Positions 59,759 through 64,000 of a stretch of DNA of 64,000 nt are shown one piece after another. The position numbers and the translations under genes were made by a program. The notes under the pieces are model-generated. The model was not told the DNA's origin, did no database searches, and saw only the letters and a list, made by a program, of their open reading frames with translations. Origin of the DNA: Adineta vaga (lineage: Eukaryota; Rotifera); assembly GCA_021613535.1 (NCBI GenBank), contig CP075496.1, forward strand, positions 13,888,001 to 13,952,000. Reading direction: 5' to 3'. Within the stretch, counting starts at the first letter, position 1; each line of letters begins with the position of its first letter.

Positions 59759-62304
59759 TCGGTTTTGAGAGAAAAAAACTGTGATTGTATAGAGATGGTC
59801 TACAATAAAGAAGTATATGGGAGTAAGAGAGAGAGAGAGAAAACTCGACGAAATGAAGACTATGAGCAAATATGTCTCTTTCGGAGCGACGACGACGACT
59901 GCCCCCTAAGTTGTATAAGAGAGAGAGAGATGGAGAGTGACGGTCCGGGCAATACACGTAATCCTCTATTCTCTCTTTTTCTTTTCTCTTCTTTTTCTCC
60001 GTCGGTCGGTCGCTTTCGGATGGTTGAACTTATGTATGTGCATGTATGTTCAATAAGAGAGGCGACGACTGGCGAGGCGAAGAAAGGGCCGAATACAATA
60101 TTAGTAACATTCGCCAACACAGAAAAATAGACGAGAAGGGAAAGAAGCAATGAGCGCGAGAGGTGAAGGTTGAACAAGCGAGAGCGGGCAAATAGTAGCG
60201 AAAGAGGGTGGTCGTTTCATAACAACATATATACATATAGATGTATATATATATATATATGCATCATACTGGACAAACAGAAATAGAAACATGTCGTGCC
60301 AAACTACGTAATTCTTTTACATAAAATAGCATCAAGTTAGTCAAATAATATACTGTTGATTTTGTTATCAGTCTAACGGCAAAGAAAAAAAACAAGAAAA
60401 TAAACTCATTTTTTCATCGTATTATTGAAAGAGAGAAATGTCAGATCGAGGGGCTTTACAATCAAAGATAAGTACATAAAGAATATGTGTTCGTTTGTTC
60501 TTAGAAGAAAAACAAGAACCGATCTATGTGTATAGTCGAACAAATGACGAGACACATTGATGTCTGAGAACCATCTAATGACGATATGTTTTGTCTCATA
60601 TTTTTCCTCTTAGCTAGAAACAGAACTGCAAGAACATACTTTGTTCTTTTCTTATGTCACGCAAAACTCAAAGTAGATGAGAGAAAAAGAGAGAAAAAAA
60701 GGGAGAAGCTAAGGATCGACGATTGTAGAGTAGAAAGAAAGAAAAGGAAAACGAGACGCAAAAAAATGGGGGGTTGTTGGCTGTCGAACTGCTTACTTTT
60801 ATGGTTTTATATACTGAGACGTAAAGAAAAAACATTGATAATGAGAAAAATGCAATCTGTCTCGTTTTTTTCTTCGTCTTCTATGTTATTCGGTTTTATT
60901 AACAGATCTGAAAAGACGAGAACGAAGAAGAAAAATAAGATTAAATGCACTTTACCATGTCTACTGCGTGTGTTATGATGATGATGTCTATCGTCTAGTC
61001 AACAAAAACGTCATTATCGGGCGTTGTTGTTTTTCTGTTGTGCCTAGTTCTATTATCAACCAAATACGAGACATTTTTTTATTCTTAATGGAGCGAGAAA
61101 ACTATCTGATAGATGACGAACAAATTTCGAGATAAAATTCATGAAAATAATTCGAATCTAATGTTTGTTGTTTTTCTTTTACCTATACAAAATTTTATAA
61201 TATCAAAAACAACATGTACTGATTTTCAATTGGTTCAAATGAATAATCCAATGAGAATGAGAACGACATTTTTTAATAACATGATTCAATTGTACTTCAT
61301 CTCTATATAATCTCGTGCTTTTTCTCACTTAGGTCATCAAGTCATTTTGATTGATAAGAAGATTAAATGAGTAGGTGAAAACTCGAGGAAAAGAAGAAAA
61401 ATGGAATGAACAAAACCTGTCCTTAAATATTATGACGTCAATCAAATAGATAAACATCAAGGACAAAATGAAAAAAACTTTTTTTATTATGTATTTACCT
61501 GTCGTAGTCTGAAAAATAATAACATCAAGTGCGTTCTTACTTTCTAACGTTGAAAGAGGAAAAAAACAAATTATTTGTTTCTAAGAGACATATGATCAGG
61601 TTTTTCTTTCGTCTATACTGACGTTATTAACTTAAAGAGACGGCGACGACGACGGCGACATGTTTGAGTCTTCATGGACGCTGTTTGTCACCTATATTTT
61701 CTCTTAACAAGATATGCACCAAGAAAGAACAAAAGCAAATAATATTAATAAGTTTTTTTTTTCTCTTTTTTTTATGAATATTTATTTGAACTAAAATCTT
61801 CTTAAAGAATTTTTAATTTGTTGTTCAAAGAGCATAAAATGTACGTGCGTCATTCATTTAATCATACCAATATTCGTCTTTTATTTGACTGACTAATGCA
61901 TTCATCGGATAATATCTTATACGATTCAACGAGAAAATGCATTTATATTTTAAGTAAATAAGTGAGGGATGACTGACTGTGACCTGCACTTTTTTATTTA
62001 AAAAAAAGTACTTTGAATAACAAGAATGTGTTTTACTAGAGGATATTTCATGTGAATAATCATGTTTTTATTTTGATAATTAATAGAATAAAAAAAAGAA
62101 GAATTTGATGATTGTGTTTGGCTAATTTACTGAAGAGAAATTAGATATGTGCATAAAGTAGAAATGATTCGTGTTAATCGTTTATTAAGGAAGAAATTAT
62201 TGTTCGATAAAATCGTTTTTATAAATGAAAAATTATGAATTGGAAATGAATTTCTAGAAGTAAAAATGATGAGAAAATGAAAAGATTTGGATAATAGTTT
62301 TACT
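59759..62304. other. 2.5 kb region upstream of Ski, no recognised genes
   Basis: It contains GA runs (59829-59842, 59920-59934), a TA tract (60242-60260) and pyrimidine runs. The part next to the Ski start (59759-60200) is richer in CG dinucleotides and is the likely promoter. Open frames at 60586-60978 and elsewhere look like low-complexity noise (runs of Lys/Arg/Glu). Confidence 0.45.
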
Positions 62305-63281
62305 TTATCTTTTTTGATGAGTAGATTTTGTCGTTATTTTATCTATTTTATGTTGAGGAGAATAGAAGTCATCATCGGAAGCAGATGAAGAAGTGCTGGT
62401 TTTACATTGTGGGACATTGGGTAGAAGATTATGAGCTGATTTATTTAAATCTGAATTTAATAAAGATTTTCTTCGTTTAATTATCAAAGAAGAAATTACT
62501 TGGAGAAGGATGTTTTCCGTTTATAGGTGAGATTTGTAAAGTGGGATTTGAGGAAGAAGATTTTGATATAGATTTCTCTTTTTCATTAAGTTTGGATCCG
62601 GTTGGAATAGTCGAGATTAATGGACTTTTACCTACACCATGCTGATCAGGAAAAGTATGATCTATATTATCAATTTGAGAAAATATTTTTAGAATTAATG
62701 GAGTTTACCTGGTGATGATGGTTCATGATGAATTGATAAGTCTTTGTTCAGTTTTTGTTGATTTTCTTTCTTTTCGATGTTCGCATTAGATTGACTCAAT
62801 TGTGATTCAGTTGAAGCGGTTGATGATGTCTGAGTTATTGGAGATAAGGGGAATAAATTTTCAATAAAATTTGATTCTGTAAGAAAGTATTTTCGAACGA
62901 TGAAGAGATTCAATTTTGTTTACCTTTTGCAGTAGATGTTGTTTTCTGTGTTACATTGGATTTTATTTGTTTCAATGGAATATCTCGATCAGAATTTTCT
63001 GCGTTATTTTCAAGCGTGTTTTCGGAATCAGCTTGTTTCTTTTTTATATAAACTAGAGCAGCAAGTGCCATAACTGAGAGTAGAGCAAGGAATGGACCAA
63101 TGATCCACCATGGTGAGAAACCATTTTCCGTTGTACTCAATGGTACAGCAGCGTCTGCCATTGTACGTGGAGCAATTATATTAATAACTGGTGGTGAATG
63201 CGAAGCTGGTAAAGGTCGACTTTGTGGTCGATATATTGCATCAGGATGTGTTGGAATTGGTTCGTTTACAAGACCACTAAA
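62305..63281 (-). CDS. C-terminal part of a single-pass membrane protein; 5' exons not in view
   Basis: The first visible exon (about 63281-62925) begins behind an AG acceptor with GLVNEPIPTHPDAIYRPQ. It runs through a Pro-rich juxtamembrane stretch to one strong helix, WWIIGPFLALLSVMALAALVYI, and a KKK stop-transfer. The next exon (about 62880-62709) is Ser/Gln-rich cytoplasmic sequence; a third (about 62657-62480) continues it (SPLISTIPTGSKLNEK). Two 3' ends are possible: a stop near 62482 in this frame, or a shift into the overlapping frame that runs to 62305 (NSDLNKSAHNLLPNVPQ; SSASDDDFYSPQHK), which looks coding. I cannot decide which intron connects them. The cell-surface ectodomain must be encoded beyond about 63300 or outside the window. 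Family unknown; it could be an adhesion or receptor-type molecule. Confidence 0.6.
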
Positions 63282-64000
63282 GTGTATTTCTTAGATTTAA
63301 GAAGATAAAACTTTAGATCCAAACCTATTTCGTTTGAATCGATATCGAATGGACATGAACTAAATGTTCAACATACATCAGCACGATGATTTAATTTAAT
63401 AAGTGAAAGTTAATAAAGTAATCTTGATGTGAACTGAACAATAAGTTAAATCAAATCGAGATTAAATTATAGATAATGATATAAGAATCATGAATTCATT
63501 TAAACACAGTTGTTTTTTTAGAAATTATTATGAAAGAAAAAAATATTCGATTTATTATTTTATACCTTTAAACGAATATTTGAAAGGCGCGAACGTTAGT
63601 TATCAAAATAATATTTCATAGCGGGCAGGAATTCGTCTATTAATTTTCAGTTTTGCTTATAATTAGGAAAGGTTTCTCGTAGTTTCCATCGATTTCCAAC
63701 TTATGGATAAGCACAACTGATAGTTACATCGAGCGAAGAATTATTCAATGATTTTTGTTGTTCGTTTATTATAAAATGAATTTCATACAGAATTGAAAAA
63801 GTAATGAATATTCAATAGACGATATATGAAAATGAAAATCATCAAAAATAAACATTCAATAGAATAAAAATACAAAAATGAATAAACAAATCGAATATCA
63901 TCACAGTTCTTAGTTTTATCATACAAAAAAACATCAACGTATAATGAATATTTTCCAGAAGAATAGAGACAAAAGTCTTCAATCATGAACACCTTCTCTT
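63282..64000. other. Right-edge region without recognised exons
   Basis: AT-rich. If the membrane protein gene continues upstream on the minus strand, this is intron, because no acceptable exon with splice sites was found. Confidence 0.4.

Noticed and set aside
60586-60978. 130-codon open frame upstream of Ski
   Set aside because: Dominated by Lys/Arg/Glu and Phe/Ser runs from low-complexity DNA; no splice sites or homologous motifs.
1-64000. CRISPR arrays, bacterial operons, riboswitches, phage or viral genes
   Set aside because: The window is spliced metazoan DNA. No regular direct repeats with spacers and no viral or transposase coding frame were seen.

Overview
This is eukaryotic, metazoan DNA. 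It is AT-rich, and almost every coding frame is broken by GT..AG introns of roughly 50-70 bases. The gene content (Ski/Sno corepressor, nuclear receptor, globin-X-like globin, cadherin/EGF receptor, CFAP157, dyskerin, BCS1L, ACSS3) is that of an animal with motile cilia. Very short introns, strong codon AT bias, an isolated 5S rRNA gene, large families of F-box proteins and orphan GPCRs, and tightly packed same-strand genes would suit a rotifer, probably a bdelloid. That taxon call is inference, not proof. All exon joins below were read by eye from GT/AG sites, reading frame and family alignment from memory; no search was run.

Layout. 1-8980 (minus): one membrane-anchored protein with three consecutive M1 aminopeptidase units, running off the left edge. 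9844-18825 (plus): a cadherin/EGF single-pass receptor with a long cytoplasmic tail, whose 5' end cannot be found. 19194-22030 (plus): an OTU-Tudor protein that has lost its catalytic Cys and His. 23736-24332 (plus): an unknown 198-residue protein. 24993-26000 (plus): a rhodopsin-like GPCR. 26108-27394 (minus): a nuclear receptor. 31507-36531 (minus): an EF-hand protein with a 4 kb first intron. 38595-43007 (minus): dienelactone-hydrolase-like enzyme, F-box protein and dyskerin. 44663-45422 (minus): an acylated, globin-X-like globin. 46171-50440 (plus): CFAP157, whose first intron contains a complete antisense ACSS3 gene (46342-48626). 50501-51498 (plus): a PGAM5-like phosphatase, convergent with BCS1L (51520-52998, minus). 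53151-55459 (minus): a zinc-finger protein and a tyrosine-kinase-like protein. 55673-55790 (plus): 5S rRNA. 56373-59758 (minus): Ski/Sno. 62305-63281 (minus): the C-terminal part of a single-pass membrane protein.

There is no operon or pathway cluster. Functional themes are mitochondrial (BCS1L, ACSS3, possibly the PGAM5-like protein), ciliary (CFAP157), RNA modification (dyskerin), transcription (Ski/Sno, nuclear receptor), and cell surface or signalling (cadherin, GPCR, kinase, M1 peptidase). The most unusual items are the triple-headed M1 peptidase, the ACSS3-in-CFAP157 nesting with almost no spare intron sequence, the doubly mutated OTU domain, the 5'-less cadherin and the globin-X-like globin. 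The long non-coding stretches (27.4-31.5, 32.2-36.4, 36.5-38.6 and 59.8-62.3 kb) hold mainly AT-rich low-complexity DNA, microsatellites and a few GC-richer repeat relics.
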